From the NCBI GenBank assembly GCA_002482685.1, contig DLGL01000009.1, positions 31,015 through 49,513 on the forward strand: a stretch of DNA of 18,499 nucleotides. The letters run 5' to 3'. Within the stretch, counting starts at the first letter, position 1, and each line of letters starts with the position of its first letter. The notes under the pieces were generated by a model that ran no database searches, was not told the DNA's origin, and worked only from the letters and a program-made list of their open reading frames with translations. The translations under genes and the position numbers were made by a program. This document shows, one piece after another, positions 1 through 7,524 of the stretch. This stretch comes from Bacteriovoracaceae bacterium UBA7695 (GTDB lineage Bacteria > Bdellovibrionota > Bacteriovoracia > Bacteriovoracales > Bacteriovoracaceae).

Positions 1-819
1 TTGGAGAGTGGCGAGTTTCATGTCCTGACTCTCGTTCAGGGTGAAACTTCTTGCGGGATAAAGAATATTGAACTCGAAGAAATAGTTAAACTCGCTAAAA
101 GTTACGGCGTAAGAACTATCGTGGACGCAGACTGCACTCTTTCAACAATGAGTTTACCGGTTGAAGAGTGGGGGATTGATATAGCCGTAGTGGGAGGACA
201 AAAAGGTCTCTCCGCCATCCCAGGTGTATCAATGATTGCTTTTTCTGAAGAGACGTTTGAATTTGTCTCCAGGCGGGAAGGGCCTATGGCCCATTGGTGC
301 CTTGATCCTCGCCGTGCTTATAAATTTTGGGGACTAGGTGAGTATCACTACACGGCCCCTGTTCCGGGACTACTCGCTCTTCATGAGGCCCTGAGATTAA
401 TATGTGAGGAGACACTGGAGAAAAGATTTGCCCGGCATCTTAAGTGCTCACAAGCCTTGCAACACTGTTTACAGACAATGGGTCTGGAACTTTATACACC
501 TGAAGAGTTTAGATTGAATTCAGTGGTGGCCGTTAAAAATGTAAATAACGTTAATACTAAAGACATGATTGCCCATCTTATCAATCATCACCAGATTGAA
601 ATTTCCGGGGCTTTTGGACTGGATATTTTTAGAGTAGGACAAATGGGTGAGCAGTGTCGCTTAGAAAATATCAGACGAGTCATTGAGGCAGTGGGGGCCG
701 GCTATTCTCATTTTGGAGTGAGTCTTGATACTCATAAGGGTCTCGCGGAGCTGGACCAAATCAGAGAAAGAGAAGTATCGCTCACGCTGGTTAAGAAAGT
801 AGAAATTGCGCATGCCTAG
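1..819 (+). CDS. Class V (alanine/serine-glyoxylate type) aminotransferase, 5' truncated
   Basis: This is the C-terminal part (272 residues, stop TAG) of a PLP-dependent fold-type I aminotransferase. Family members are about 380-400 residues, so roughly 110 residues lie left of the window and the TTG at base 1 is not the real start. Visible marks, numbered from base 1, are a GETSxG segment (14-19), the cofactor-binding Asp42 and the Schiff-base Lys68 in GGQKGLS. A YHYT segment near 116-119 resembles the YHHT of alanine-glyoxylate aminotransferases. The C-terminal small domain has the usual EIxGxxG and RxGxMG pieces. The family moves an amino group from alanine, serine or ureidoglycine to glyoxylate or pyruvate. 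The exact substrate cannot be read from this fragment. PucG-type ureidoglycine enzymes are close relatives, which is notable because an allantoicase sits at the other end of the window. The stop codon overlaps that of the next, convergent gene. Confidence 0.88.
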   Translation: MESGEFHVLTLVQGETSCGIKNIELEEIVKLAKSYGVRTIVDADCTLSTMSLPVEEWGIDIAVVGGQKGLSAIPGVSMIAFSEETFEFVSRREGPMAHWCLDPRRAYKFWGLGEYHYTAPVPGLLALHEALRLICEETLEKRFARHLKCSQALQHCLQTMGLELYTPEEFRLNSVVAVKNVNNVNTKDMIAHLINHHQIEISGAFGLDIFRVGQMGEQCRLENIRRVIEAVGAGYSHFGVSLDTHKGLAELDQIREREVSLTLVKKVEIAHA

Positions 820-1238
820 TTTTTGAGTTCATCTTCTGCACAGTTCTCACACTGAGTGATTTTTCCCATCTTACCTTTTCGCTCTTCCATGTTGTATTCG
901 ACGCCGCAGGATTCGCATGTCACCAGGTGCTCAAAGCGAGGTGGCGCAGCAGTTTTTTTCTCAAGACGGGGCTTACTCATATTCTTAGTGTGGGTGAGGG
1001 TTCTGCTGCTTGAGGAGCCGCTGACAAAAGGCATGGAAACCTTGGCACGAATGACTTCAGGCTCGGGCTTCTCTTCGATCACTGAAAGATCAGAGACCGG
1101 TATATTGGCCCTTCTCCCGTCGCTTAAACTGCAGGCCGCATTTCTGCGTCCCAATTCGTCAGCACTGATGTTACTGATGCGAACTGTCTCACCCTTATAA
1201 CGACCATTAATGACTAATGCCTTTATGATTTTACTCAT
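816..1238 (-). CDS. Hypothetical protein with C-terminal zinc ribbon and N-terminal KOW-like segment
   Basis: This is a 140-residue protein I cannot assign to a named family. The N-terminus (about 4-55) reads like a small beta barrel of the KOW type, with INGRYKGE followed by short strands and a basic GRRANIPVSDL turn. Residues 56-103 are low-complexity, Ser/Pro/Lys-rich and probably disordered. The C-terminus holds CESC (Cys108, Cys111) and CENC (Cys130, Cys133), an ordinary four-cysteine zinc-ribbon spacing. A nucleic-acid or ribosome-associated role would fit, but that is inference. The ATG start is the first in frame; upstream there is only a weak purine stretch. It is divergent from bdbC with a 44-base gap and meets the aminotransferase tail-to-tail on the palindrome CTAG, so both genes end in TAG on opposite strands. 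Confidence 0.7.
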   Translation of the reverse strand: MSKIIKALVINGRYKGETVRISNISADELGRRNAACSLSDGRRANIPVSDLSVIEEKPEPEVIRAKVSMPFVSGSSSSRTLTHTKNMSKPRLEKKTAAPPRFEHLVTCESCGVEYNMEERKGKMGKITQCENCAEDELKN

Positions 1239-1271
1239 GCTTCTTTATCGACAATTTCAAATGGTTTCTTT

Positions 1272-1275
1272 AAGG
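1272..1275 (+). promoter_or_regulatory. Ribosome binding site of bdbC
   Basis: AAGG lies 7 bases before the ATG at 1283 and fixes that start. The whole gap to the divergent zinc-ribbon gene is 44 bases, so any promoter must lie in it or inside that gene. Confidence 0.5.
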
Positions 1276-1282
1276 TTTAGGG

Positions 1283-1693
1283 ATGAAAACAATCTTTAGT
1301 GCCTGGGTTCTTGCCCTGATCGCGACTTTGGGCAGTTTATTTTTTAGTGAAGTCATGAAGTTTCCGCCTTGTGTATTGTGCTGGTACCAAAGGATCTGCA
1401 TGTATCCACTTGTTGTCCTCTTTTTAGTAGGCATGTTTCCCGTTTCCAAAAGTGTTATTAAGTTCACCACGCCATTGATTGCAATCGGGTGGATAGTTGC
1501 CCTATATCATAATCTTCTCTACTACAAGATTCTGCCGCATAGTAGTTCCCCTTGCCAGCAGGGAGTTTCCTGCACCTCTGTGCACCTTGAGTGGCTAGGG
1601 TTCATAACGATTCCCTTACTTTCACTTGTCGCGTTTACTCTTATGGCAGTACTTATGTTTTTAACTAACAAGGAACTTAAAAATGAAAAATAA
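1283..1693 (+). CDS. bdbC: Disulfide bond formation protein, DsbB/BdbC family
   Basis: This 136-residue inner-membrane quinone reductase reoxidises a periplasmic DsbA-type thiol oxidase and passes the electrons to quinone. Four hydrophobic segments are visible, at about 4-22, 40-54, 61-80 and 104-127. The first cysteine pair, Cys30 and Cys33 in PCVLCWYQR, lies just after helix 1 and is followed by the conserved Arg37, as in the family. The second pair, Cys91 and Cys97, is in the loop before helix 4. The length suits the short BdbC form rather than E. coli DsbB (about 176 residues). The start codon follows an AAGG ribosome site. Its last 11 bases overlap the start of the DsbA-like gene, so the two are almost certainly translated as a pair. 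Confidence 0.93.
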   Translation: MKTIFSAWVLALIATLGSLFFSEVMKFPPCVLCWYQRICMYPLVVLFLVGMFPVSKSVIKFTTPLIAIGWIVALYHNLLYYKILPHSSSPCQQGVSCTSVHLEWLGFITIPLLSLVAFTLMAVLMFLTNKELKNEK

Positions 1694-2345
1694 AAAAGTC
1701 ATCATCTCGGTTGCTGTAACCTTTGCTTTTTTGATCGGCCTCTTTATTGTTGCCACTTCTGTCTATAAAAATGAAGAAGCTAAAGATTTAAGTTTTAAAG
1801 CGCAAACTCAGTATAGTCTTTTTGTTCCGGAGTATGCCGTTAGAAAAGGCTCACCTGATGCCAAAGTGATCGTGGTAGAATTTTTTGATCCTGAGTGTGA
1901 GAGTTGCCGCGAAATGCATCCTCACATCCACTCCATCATGAGCGACTACGAAGGTAAAATTCAATTAGTCATGAGATACGCTGCTTTTCACGGCAATTCT
2001 ATTCTTGCCATCCAGATCCTCGAAGCGGCCAGGCTTCAGGGAAAATATTGGGAGGCCCTCGAGATTTTGTTTCAGCACCAACCAGAATGGGGTAATCACC
2101 ATCACCCCCGTCCTGAGCTTATCTGGGAATTTCTTCCGCGCTTAGGAATTGATGTTGAAGAGGTGAGAAAACACCTGGCAGATGCAAAGACTCAGGAAAT
2201 TATTGCTCAGGATACAAAAGACGGACAGGCCTTGAATGTCACAGGAACTCCGACTTTCTTTGTTGATGGTAAAAAAGTTCAAGGATATGGACCTGATCCT
2301 CTTCGTGCTGCTATCGATGAAGCGCTCAAAGCGTCCGGGAATTAA
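1683..2345 (+). CDS. Membrane-anchored DsbA/BdbD-like thiol-disulfide oxidoreductase
   Basis: The product is 220 residues. Residues 6-27 form an uncleaved signal anchor with no clear cleavage site, so the thioredoxin domain (about 45-215) should face the periplasm. The redox motif is CESC (Cys72, Cys75), preceded by VVEFFDPE, and the cis-proline loop is VTGTPTFFVDG. These features place it in the DsbA/thioredoxin_4 group next to BdbD (about 220 residues). It would oxidise thiols of exported proteins and be recharged by the BdbC encoded just upstream. CESC differs from the CPHC of classical DsbA, which may shift its redox potential. A His-rich NHHHPRPE stretch lies in the helical insert. The last 20 bases overlap the end of rlmN on the other strand, with no terminator between them. 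Confidence 0.9.
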   Translation: MKNKKVIISVAVTFAFLIGLFIVATSVYKNEEAKDLSFKAQTQYSLFVPEYAVRKGSPDAKVIVVEFFDPECESCREMHPHIHSIMSDYEGKIQLVMRYAAFHGNSILAIQILEAARLQGKYWEALEILFQHQPEWGNHHHPRPELIWEFLPRLGIDVEEVRKHLADAKTQEIIAQDTKDGQALNVTGTPTFFVDGKKVQGYGPDPLRAAIDEALKASGN

Positions 2346-3366
2346 GTTGCCCACAGGCCGCGAGGATCTCATCACCTTTGGTGGCGCGGATGAGTGTTGG
2401 GATCTTGTAGCTATCAAGAATAGATTTGAACTTCTCAACTTTTGAAAGTTCAGGCCGCTTATAATCAGAGCCTGGAAAAGGGTTAAACGGAATTAAACTC
2501 ACGTAAGCCTTTTTCCCGGCCAGAAGTTTTCCTGTAAGATGAGCATCCTCATCCTTGTCATTGAAGCCATCAATTAAAAGATACTCGTAGGTTACAAAAC
2601 GATTCTTACCTTCTGGTATAGCATCTACGTATTCCATAACTTTCTCTAAGGGGAATCGTTTATTAATGGGAATGAGTTCATCTCTTTTTTCTTTGATGGC
2701 AGAGTGAAGAGAGAGGGCAATATTCACCTGAGGCATCTCATCTTTCCATCTCATAAGGCCAGGTAGGTATCCAGCTGTGGAGATGGTAATTTTCTGATCG
2801 GCCAGGGAGAGACCATGCTGACTTAAAAAAATATCACAAGCATCTTTAACAGCATCAAAGTTGTGCAGAGGCTCACCTTGTCCCATAAAAACAATATTGA
2901 GGATCTTGTCATCCAGCGGACGATTGGCCGTCAGCCACTGTTGGGCCACAAGAAACTGGCCAATGATCTCTTCGGTTTTCAAATGACGCTGAAGACCCTG
3001 AAGGCCCGTGTGGCAAAAGGAGCACTTCATAGCGCATCCAACTTGGGAAGAAAGGCAGATGGTGTATTTATTATTAAAAGGAATCAGGACGGTTTCAACT
3101 TTTTGCCCGTCGGCGAGTTGAAAAAGAAATTTCACCGTCTTGTCGGTTGATTCCTGAAGAGTGTTCATTTCTGGCAGTGAAAAATCAAAGTGTTCTTTCA
3201 CAAACGCGATAGATCTTTTCGCTAGATCGGTCAAACAAGGTTCAGATTTGCGTTTTTTGTAGTGCCAGTTATAAAGAAGGCCGGGCCCTGAGGGCGGGAG
3301 GTCATGAGTTGCGAACAATTCTTTCAGAGCAGGAAGCGTGAACTGATAGAATGAGGATTTTTTCAT
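2326..3366 (-). CDS. rlmN: Dual-specificity 23S rRNA (A2503)/tRNA (A37) C2-methyltransferase RlmN
   Basis: This 346-residue radical SAM enzyme adds a C2 methyl group to A2503 of 23S rRNA and, in well-studied members, to A37 of some tRNAs. The cluster motif is CAMKCSFC (Cys111, Cys115, Cys118). The two catalytic cysteines of the RlmN/Cfr mechanism are also present: Cys104, seven residues before the first cluster cysteine as in E. coli, and Cys338 near the C-terminus in AACGQL. GQGEPLHN and STAGYLPG are the usual SAM-contact segments, and LIPFNPFPGSDY near 290-303 is also typical. Length is normal for the family (about 350-385). The start ATG lacks a clear Shine-Dalgarno site. The gene is divergent from the metalloprotease and overlaps the DsbA-like gene tail-to-tail by 20 bases. 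Confidence 0.96.
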   Translation of the reverse strand: MKKSSFYQFTLPALKELFATHDLPPSGPGLLYNWHYKKRKSEPCLTDLAKRSIAFVKEHFDFSLPEMNTLQESTDKTVKFLFQLADGQKVETVLIPFNNKYTICLSSQVGCAMKCSFCHTGLQGLQRHLKTEEIIGQFLVAQQWLTANRPLDDKILNIVFMGQGEPLHNFDAVKDACDIFLSQHGLSLADQKITISTAGYLPGLMRWKDEMPQVNIALSLHSAIKEKRDELIPINKRFPLEKVMEYVDAIPEGKNRFVTYEYLLIDGFNDKDEDAHLTGKLLAGKKAYVSLIPFNPFPGSDYKRPELSKVEKFKSILDSYKIPTLIRATKGDEILAACGQLNSRTL

Positions 3367-3398
3367 GAGGTAATGGTTTTGCGTCGCGCATAAAATTA

Positions 3399-3427
3399 AT
3401 AATATCTTTGCATGACTTTGTAAGTAA
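3399..3427 (-). promoter_or_regulatory. Candidate promoter of rlmN
   Basis: Read on the minus strand, TTACTT (3427-3422) and TATTAT (3404-3399) are separated by 17 bases. The -10 matches consensus at five of six positions; the -35 is poor. It sits in the 137-base divergent gap, 33 bases before the rlmN start. Confidence 0.35.
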
Positions 3428-3434
3428 ATTGATC

Positions 3435-3462
3435 CTGACAGTCCAGTTTAATCAGTTCTAAA
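3435..3462 (+). promoter_or_regulatory. Candidate promoter of the metalloprotease gene
   Basis: CTGACA (3435-3440, five of six matches to the -35 consensus) and TCTAAA (3457-3462, four of six) are 16 bases apart. A start near 3469 would leave a 5' leader of about 35 bases before the TTG start codon. Confidence 0.4.
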
Positions 3463-3491
3463 GTTATCTATTGTCTTCTTTTATTTTAGTC

Positions 3492-3497
3492 AGGGAG
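3492..3497 (+). promoter_or_regulatory. Ribosome binding site that fixes the TTG start at 3504
   Basis: AGGGAG lies 6 bases before TTG 3504. It favours this start over an in-frame TTG at 3471, whose extra 11 residues would spoil the signal peptide. Confidence 0.6.
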
Positions 3498-3503
3498 TTT
3501 GAC

Positions 3504-5144
3504 TTGAAAATCATTTTAGCAGTTCTCGTTCTGGCCATGCCGATTGCCTCTCAGGCCGACAGACTTATTTATCCAGAAGGATCAGTAAAGCTCTCTCATA
3601 AATCTGGTAACTCTCTCAAACACATATCCGACTCTCTGGGACTTGGTCTTAACCCTTCAGAGTTTCAGTTAATCGAAACCAAGGAAAGCCTTCTTGGAAA
3701 GCACATGTACTACAAGCAAATGGTTAATGGTGTTGTCGTTGAAGAAGCCGAAGTTGTGGTTTCTTTGGATTCATCAGACCAAGTCATGAAAGTTTATAAC
3801 AATGTTGTTAGTGGGAACAAAAAAACTGTAGAATCTGCAGTTCCCCTTATATCTCAGTCTCAGGCCCTTGAACTTGCCTGGAATCACTTGCAGGTTAACG
3901 GTGAGCTGATTGAGGCTCCGATTGCCAGACTTGTTTATTCTAAAAGCTTAAACCTTGAATATAGAATCAACCTCAGCGTTTCGTCTCCTGCTGGTCACTT
4001 CGACCTGACGGTAGATGCTCAAACAGGAAAAATCCTCTCGTCAGTAGATGCTGCACTTCCAAGAATGAAGAGAGCTTCTTTACCTGCTCGAAACAAAAGC
4101 GCTGCTAAATTTAAAAGCTTCACATCCGCACTTAAAGATCTCGAAGCTAAAAACTTTGCTAAGTCAGTCCAGTTCCTGGGCATAAAAGTGAATGGTTCTG
4201 CCCAGGTCTTTGATCCAAACCCTGTGGTGACTCTTGGCCGTTATGATCTTCAGGATACAACTCCTTTAAGTGCCTTCACTCAGGCCTACAGAAATGAAGA
4301 CCTCATCGACATCACATTTGCCAATGGTGTTTATTCTCTTAGAGGTCCGAATGTTACTCTCATTGATTTTGAGAGTCCTAAGGTTGCTCCTTCAACATCA
4401 GTTGATGGGTCATGGATTTTTGAAAGAAAAGACCCTCGTTTTAACGATGCGATGACGTATTTGCATCTTGACCGCAGTATGCGCTACATAGAATCTCTTG
4501 GTTTCACAGGATCTAAGGCTGTATTTACGAAAGCTCTGGAAGTTGATGCCAATGGTGTTAACGGAGACGATAACTCTCACTACATTCCCTCATCTCGTCG
4601 ACTGGCCTTTGGTAGCGGATGTGTTGATGATAATGAAGATGCAGAAGTTATTCTTCATGAACTTGGACATGCCATTCATTCTCACATCAATTCGAACTGG
4701 AGGGGTGGAGATACGGGTGCTATGGGAGAAGGTTTCGGAGACTATTGGGCAGCTTCATATAGCTACACTACAGAAGGCGGCAATGTTGGTAACACGGACT
4801 GGGCATTCAAGTGGGATGGACATAATGATTGCTGGCCAGGTCGTAAGCTAAATACTTACACACCATATTCAGCTTCTACTACGTATGTTGCCCATGGTGC
4901 AAATAATGCTCATGATGAGCTGTGGTCAACTCCGATTTTCCAGGCCTTTAAAGAACTATTTAACTCCGGGGTTTCTAGAGAAGATATCGATAAAATTATC
5001 CTCGAGGCCCACTTTGGTCTTGGTTCGGGAGTAAAAATTCCTGACATGGCAAAATCAATTGTGAGAACTGCGAAAGCACTTTTCCCGAACAAAGATTATG
5101 ACCAGGTTTATGAGAGGCACTTTAAGAAAATGAAAATGCTTTAA
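3504..5144 (+). CDS. Secreted M36/M4-like zinc metalloprotease with FTP and PepSY propeptide
   Basis: Read from TTG 3504 the product is 546 residues and begins with a clean signal peptide (1-18, cleavage after ASQA). The propeptide follows: a fungalysin/thermolysin FTP-like segment at about 45-100, then a PepSY-like segment at about 115-182 ending in DAQTGKIL. The catalytic part holds HELGH (His385, Glu386, His389) and the third zinc ligand Glu409 in GAMGEGFGDYWA. Downstream, AHDELW (His470) matches the GEVW-type transition-state region. GEGFGDYW resembles the GEGWSDFF of fungalysins (M36) more than the GAxNExxSD of thermolysin. The enzyme should be exported as a zymogen and process itself, then cut proteins outside the cell or in the periplasm. 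It has its own promoter and a strong terminator, so it looks monocistronic. The substrate is unknown. Confidence 0.9.
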   Translation: MKIILAVLVLAMPIASQADRLIYPEGSVKLSHKSGNSLKHISDSLGLGLNPSEFQLIETKESLLGKHMYYKQMVNGVVVEEAEVVVSLDSSDQVMKVYNNVVSGNKKTVESAVPLISQSQALELAWNHLQVNGELIEAPIARLVYSKSLNLEYRINLSVSSPAGHFDLTVDAQTGKILSSVDAALPRMKRASLPARNKSAAKFKSFTSALKDLEAKNFAKSVQFLGIKVNGSAQVFDPNPVVTLGRYDLQDTTPLSAFTQAYRNEDLIDITFANGVYSLRGPNVTLIDFESPKVAPSTSVDGSWIFERKDPRFNDAMTYLHLDRSMRYIESLGFTGSKAVFTKALEVDANGVNGDDNSHYIPSSRRLAFGSGCVDDNEDAEVILHELGHAIHSHINSNWRGGDTGAMGEGFGDYWAASYSYTTEGGNVGNTDWAFKWDGHNDCWPGRKLNTYTPYSASTTYVAHGANNAHDELWSTPIFQAFKELFNSGVSREDIDKIILEAHFGLGSGVKIPDMAKSIVRTAKALFPNKDYDQVYERHFKKMKML

Positions 5145-5173
5145 AAAAAAGGGCCCGTAAGGGCCCTTTTTTT
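5144..5173. terminator. Bidirectional intrinsic terminator
   Basis: An A tract (5144-5150), GGGCCC (5151-5156), the loop GTAA, GGGCCC (5161-5166) and a T tract (5167-5173) form a perfect GC stem flanked by complementary A and T tracts. It therefore works in both directions, ending the metalloprotease transcript on the + strand and the 78-residue orphan gene (stop at 5176) on the - strand. The A tract begins inside the protease stop codon. Confidence 0.93.
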
Positions 5174-5175
5174 GT

Positions 5176-5412
5176 CTAATCTAATTTTTCTCTGATCGAA
5201 TAAACAATCGAATTTAGATCCTGTAAAATGTCATGGCCATTTAAAGTTCCGAACTGCTTTAAGCGTTTGACCTGATGACGAGACCGGAATTCCATTTTTG
5301 CCCAGACATCTATTTCATTGGCAAAATCGATCCCTAATTTTTTACCTTTCAAGTACTTAACTTTTCTTGCGTCGACTTTTGCGTGCAACGTAGCTTTAGA
5401 ATCATTTTTCAT
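5176..5412 (-). CDS. Small basic hypothetical protein, 78 residues
   Basis: I do not recognise this protein. It is Lys/Arg-rich, especially at 12-27 (KVDARKVKYLKGKKLG) and 43-53 (RSRHQVKRLKQ), with a predicted helical C-terminus (57-77) and no signal peptide, membrane segment or cysteine. A good ribosome site (AAGGA, 5 bases before the ATG) supports it as a real gene. So does the symmetrical terminator just past its stop. A nucleic-acid or partner-protein adaptor role would fit the charge, but no function can be stated. It is followed on the same strand by nothing and preceded by the DUF475 gene 120 bases away. Confidence 0.6.
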   Translation of the reverse strand: MKNDSKATLHAKVDARKVKYLKGKKLGIDFANEIDVWAKMEFRSRHQVKRLKQFGTLNGHDILQDLNSIVYSIREKLD

Positions 5413-5492
5413 GATTATCCTTTTGAGAAAAGTGAATGAAACGGGGGGATGCTTAGATGTGAGATGACTATGACAGAGATCGGTATCAATAG

Positions 5493-5526
5493 CTAGTCTC
5501 TGGCCGCAAATAGGACCAGAGACTAG
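5493..5526. repeat. 11-bp perfect inverted repeat after the DUF475 gene
   Basis: CTAGTCTCTGG (5493-5503) pairs with CCAGAGACTAG (5516-5526) around a 12-base loop. It starts 6 bases past the DUF475 stop (reading leftward). No T tract follows on either strand, so it is not a standard intrinsic terminator; it may be a 3' end-protecting stem or a binding site. The rest of the 120-base gap (5413-5532) shows only a GGGGGG run near 5443 and the upstream region of the 78-residue gene. Confidence 0.6.
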
Positions 5527-5532
5527 AAGATA

Positions 5533-6579
5533 TTAAGCGTGAGAGTGCTTTTTGTTGTAGCTGATAGAAGAATAGAGGGCGAGTACAATAAATGCGGCCC
5601 CAATGAGCCCTGTAATGACTTCAGGGATGTGCTGGACTGTTCCCATAAACATAATCAAGGCCAGGGCAAAAATGGCGTAGAAGGCACCATGCTCAAGATA
5701 GCGGTACTCGGCCAGAGTTCCTTTCTCAACAAGCATAATGGTTAAGCTTCGGACAAACATCGCACCAACACCCAGACCGATCATAATCGTGAAGAGGTTA
5801 TTGGTCACAGCAAAGGCCCCTACAACACCGTCAAACGAGAATGAAGCATCCAGAACTTCCAGGTAAAGGAACATCCCCATGCTGGCCTTATTGAGATCAA
5901 TTTCTTTCCCACCTTCTTCAGGAGATTGAAGAAATGAACCAATTCCATCCACGGCCACGTAAGTCACTATTCCCCAGATGCCTGAAGTCAGGAAGCTCAT
6001 TTTTTCATGATCTTGCTGATAAAGTGAAAAGATATAAATTGTAATTAAAGTCACGGCCAGCTCTACTGCCTGGGCCTTTCCAAGCGCACTAATGGGTCTC
6101 TCTATTATCCCAATCCAGTAAACTTCTTTCCCTTCTTCAAAGAAATACTTAAGCGCCACTAGCATGAGGAAAGCTCCACCATAAGCGGCAATACTCACAT
6201 GGGCCGAAAGCATGATTTGGGCGTACTCATCAGGTTTAGTCGCTGCCAAAATCAGGGCATCGATAGGATTGATGTTTGCCATAACACCGACTAAGAGAAG
6301 GGGAAACACCAAGCGCATGCCGAAGACAGCAATCGCAATACCCCAGGTAAGAAAGCGGTGCTGCCAAAGAGGAGTCATTTTCTTTAATACGATGGCATTG
6401 ACGACGGCATTATCAAAAGACAGAGAGATTTCTAAAACACTTAAAACTGTGGCCAGAAAGAGAGCAGAGAGTCCGCCCGCAACAGTGCCTGAGTAGTAGT
6501 GACCGATAAAAAATGCAGCAACTCCTCCCATAAGGGATAAAAGGATAGAACCTTTAAAGTACTTTAAAATGTTTTGCAT
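5533..6579 (-). CDS. DUF475 / TerC-like integral membrane protein
   Basis: The product is 348 residues from ATG 6579 (MQNILKYFKG). The frame extends upstream, but that longer version would run into the divergent rlmF, so I choose 6579, with AAAGAG about 10 bases before it. The protein has about nine hydrophobic helices and two internally related signature segments: LEISLSFDNAVVNA near the first helices and LEVLDASFSFDGVVGAFA in the second half. The acidic FDN/FDG residues within membrane helices are the mark of the DUF475 and TerC families. TerC relatives are linked to tellurite resistance and to manganese delivery to exported enzymes. DUF475 itself has no settled function, so metal handling is an inference. 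A weak promoter (TTGATT, 17 bases, TAAGGT; 6639-6611 on the minus strand) lies in the divergent gap. Confidence 0.88.
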   Translation of the reverse strand: MQNILKYFKGSILLSLMGGVAAFFIGHYYSGTVAGGLSALFLATVLSVLEISLSFDNAVVNAIVLKKMTPLWQHRFLTWGIAIAVFGMRLVFPLLLVGVMANINPIDALILAATKPDEYAQIMLSAHVSIAAYGGAFLMLVALKYFFEEGKEVYWIGIIERPISALGKAQAVELAVTLITIYIFSLYQQDHEKMSFLTSGIWGIVTYVAVDGIGSFLQSPEEGGKEIDLNKASMGMFLYLEVLDASFSFDGVVGAFAVTNNLFTIMIGLGVGAMFVRSLTIMLVEKGTLAEYRYLEHGAFYAIFALALIMFMGTVQHIPEVITGLIGAAFIVLALYSSISYNKKHSHA

Positions 6580-6663
6580 GTAGTCTAACTCTTTGAATGG
6601 ATAAAATCTTACCTTAGACAGTCTCATTCTAAAAATCAAGTAAAAGTGGTACGCTTCCAGACT

Positions 6664-7524
6664 ATGCATATAAGAAACCTACATAAAGATCGTTACAATT
6701 TAACTGAACTCTCAGAAGTCTCACCCGAATTAAGGGAATTTATTTTTGTTAATCCCTATGGTGATGAGACGGTTGACTTTGCCAACCCTTTGGCGGTGAA
6801 AGCTCTGAACCGTGCCTTACTCAAAAAGTTCTACGGCATTAAGTGGTGGGATATCCCGGAAGCCTATTTGTGCCCACCCATTCCTGGCCGGGCAGATTAT
6901 TTACATCATGTGGCCGACCTTCTGGGGAATAACCGTTATAAGCTCTCGGTTCTGGATGTTGGAGTTGGGGCCAACTGTGTATACCCCATTATAGGCCATG
7001 CAGAATATGAGTGGAACTTTGTTGGCTCAGACATCGATGAGGTGGCCCTGGAGTCGGCCAAAAAAATTATTGAAGCTAATGACCTCGGAAAGTTTGTTGA
7101 GCTCAGGCATCAGAAAGATCCAAAAAAGATTTTTCAAAGTATCATCAAGCCTACTGACCGATTTGATATTGTGATTTGTAATCCTCCTTTTCATTCTTCG
7201 GCCGAAGAGGCCCAGGCCGGATCACAAAGAAAACAAACGAATCTGGGTCTTAAAAAAGACGTCCTGAATTTTGGAGGTCAAAGTCATGAACTTTGGTGCC
7301 AGGGTGGGGAAGTGAGTTTTGTTTCCCAAATGATTGAAGAAAGCATTGGTTATAAAAATCAGGTCGGGTGGTTTACCACTCTCATTGCTAAAAAAGAGCA
7401 CCTCCCGGCATTAAAGGCCCGCCTGGATAAAATGGGCGTATCAAAAACTAAAATCGTTGAGATGAAGCAGGGACAAAAAATCAGCCGTATCCTGGCCTGG
7501 ACTTATTTTAAAGGAAGCCATTAG
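6664..7524 (+). CDS. rlmF: 23S rRNA (adenine-1618-N6)-methyltransferase RlmF
   Basis: This 286-residue SAM-dependent enzyme makes m6A at A1618 of 23S rRNA. The N-terminal family signature is plain: HIRNLHKDRYN, then NPYGDETVDFANPLAVKALNR, then GIKWWDIPEAYLCPPIPGRADY. The SAM loop is VLDVGVGANCVYP (96-108), SDIDEVAL gives the acidic motif II, and the catalytic motif IV is NPPF (173-176) followed by HSSAEEA. Length is close to E. coli RlmF (about 308). I choose ATG 6664 because the family begins with this Arg/His-rich stretch; an upstream GTG (6646) in frame is possible, and neither has a strong ribosome site. The last base of its TAG stop is the first base of the GTG start of the following pyrophosphatase, so the two are translationally coupled. 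Confidence 0.96.
   Translation: MHIRNLHKDRYNLTELSEVSPELREFIFVNPYGDETVDFANPLAVKALNRALLKKFYGIKWWDIPEAYLCPPIPGRADYLHHVADLLGNNRYKLSVLDVGVGANCVYPIIGHAEYEWNFVGSDIDEVALESAKKIIEANDLGKFVELRHQKDPKKIFQSIIKPTDRFDIVICNPPFHSSAEEAQAGSQRKQTNLGLKKDVLNFGGQSHELWCQGGEVSFVSQMIEESIGYKNQVGWFTTLIAKKEHLPALKARLDKMGVSKTKIVEMKQGQKISRILAWTYFKGSH

Noticed and set aside
3471..3503. Earlier TTG start for the metalloprotease
   Set aside because: The extra 11 residues precede a clean signal peptide, and AGGGAG sits directly before TTG 3504.
6580..6669. Longer N-terminus for the DUF475 protein
   Set aside because: It would overlap the start of the divergent rlmF, and the added residues do not look like the family; ATG 6579 fits better.
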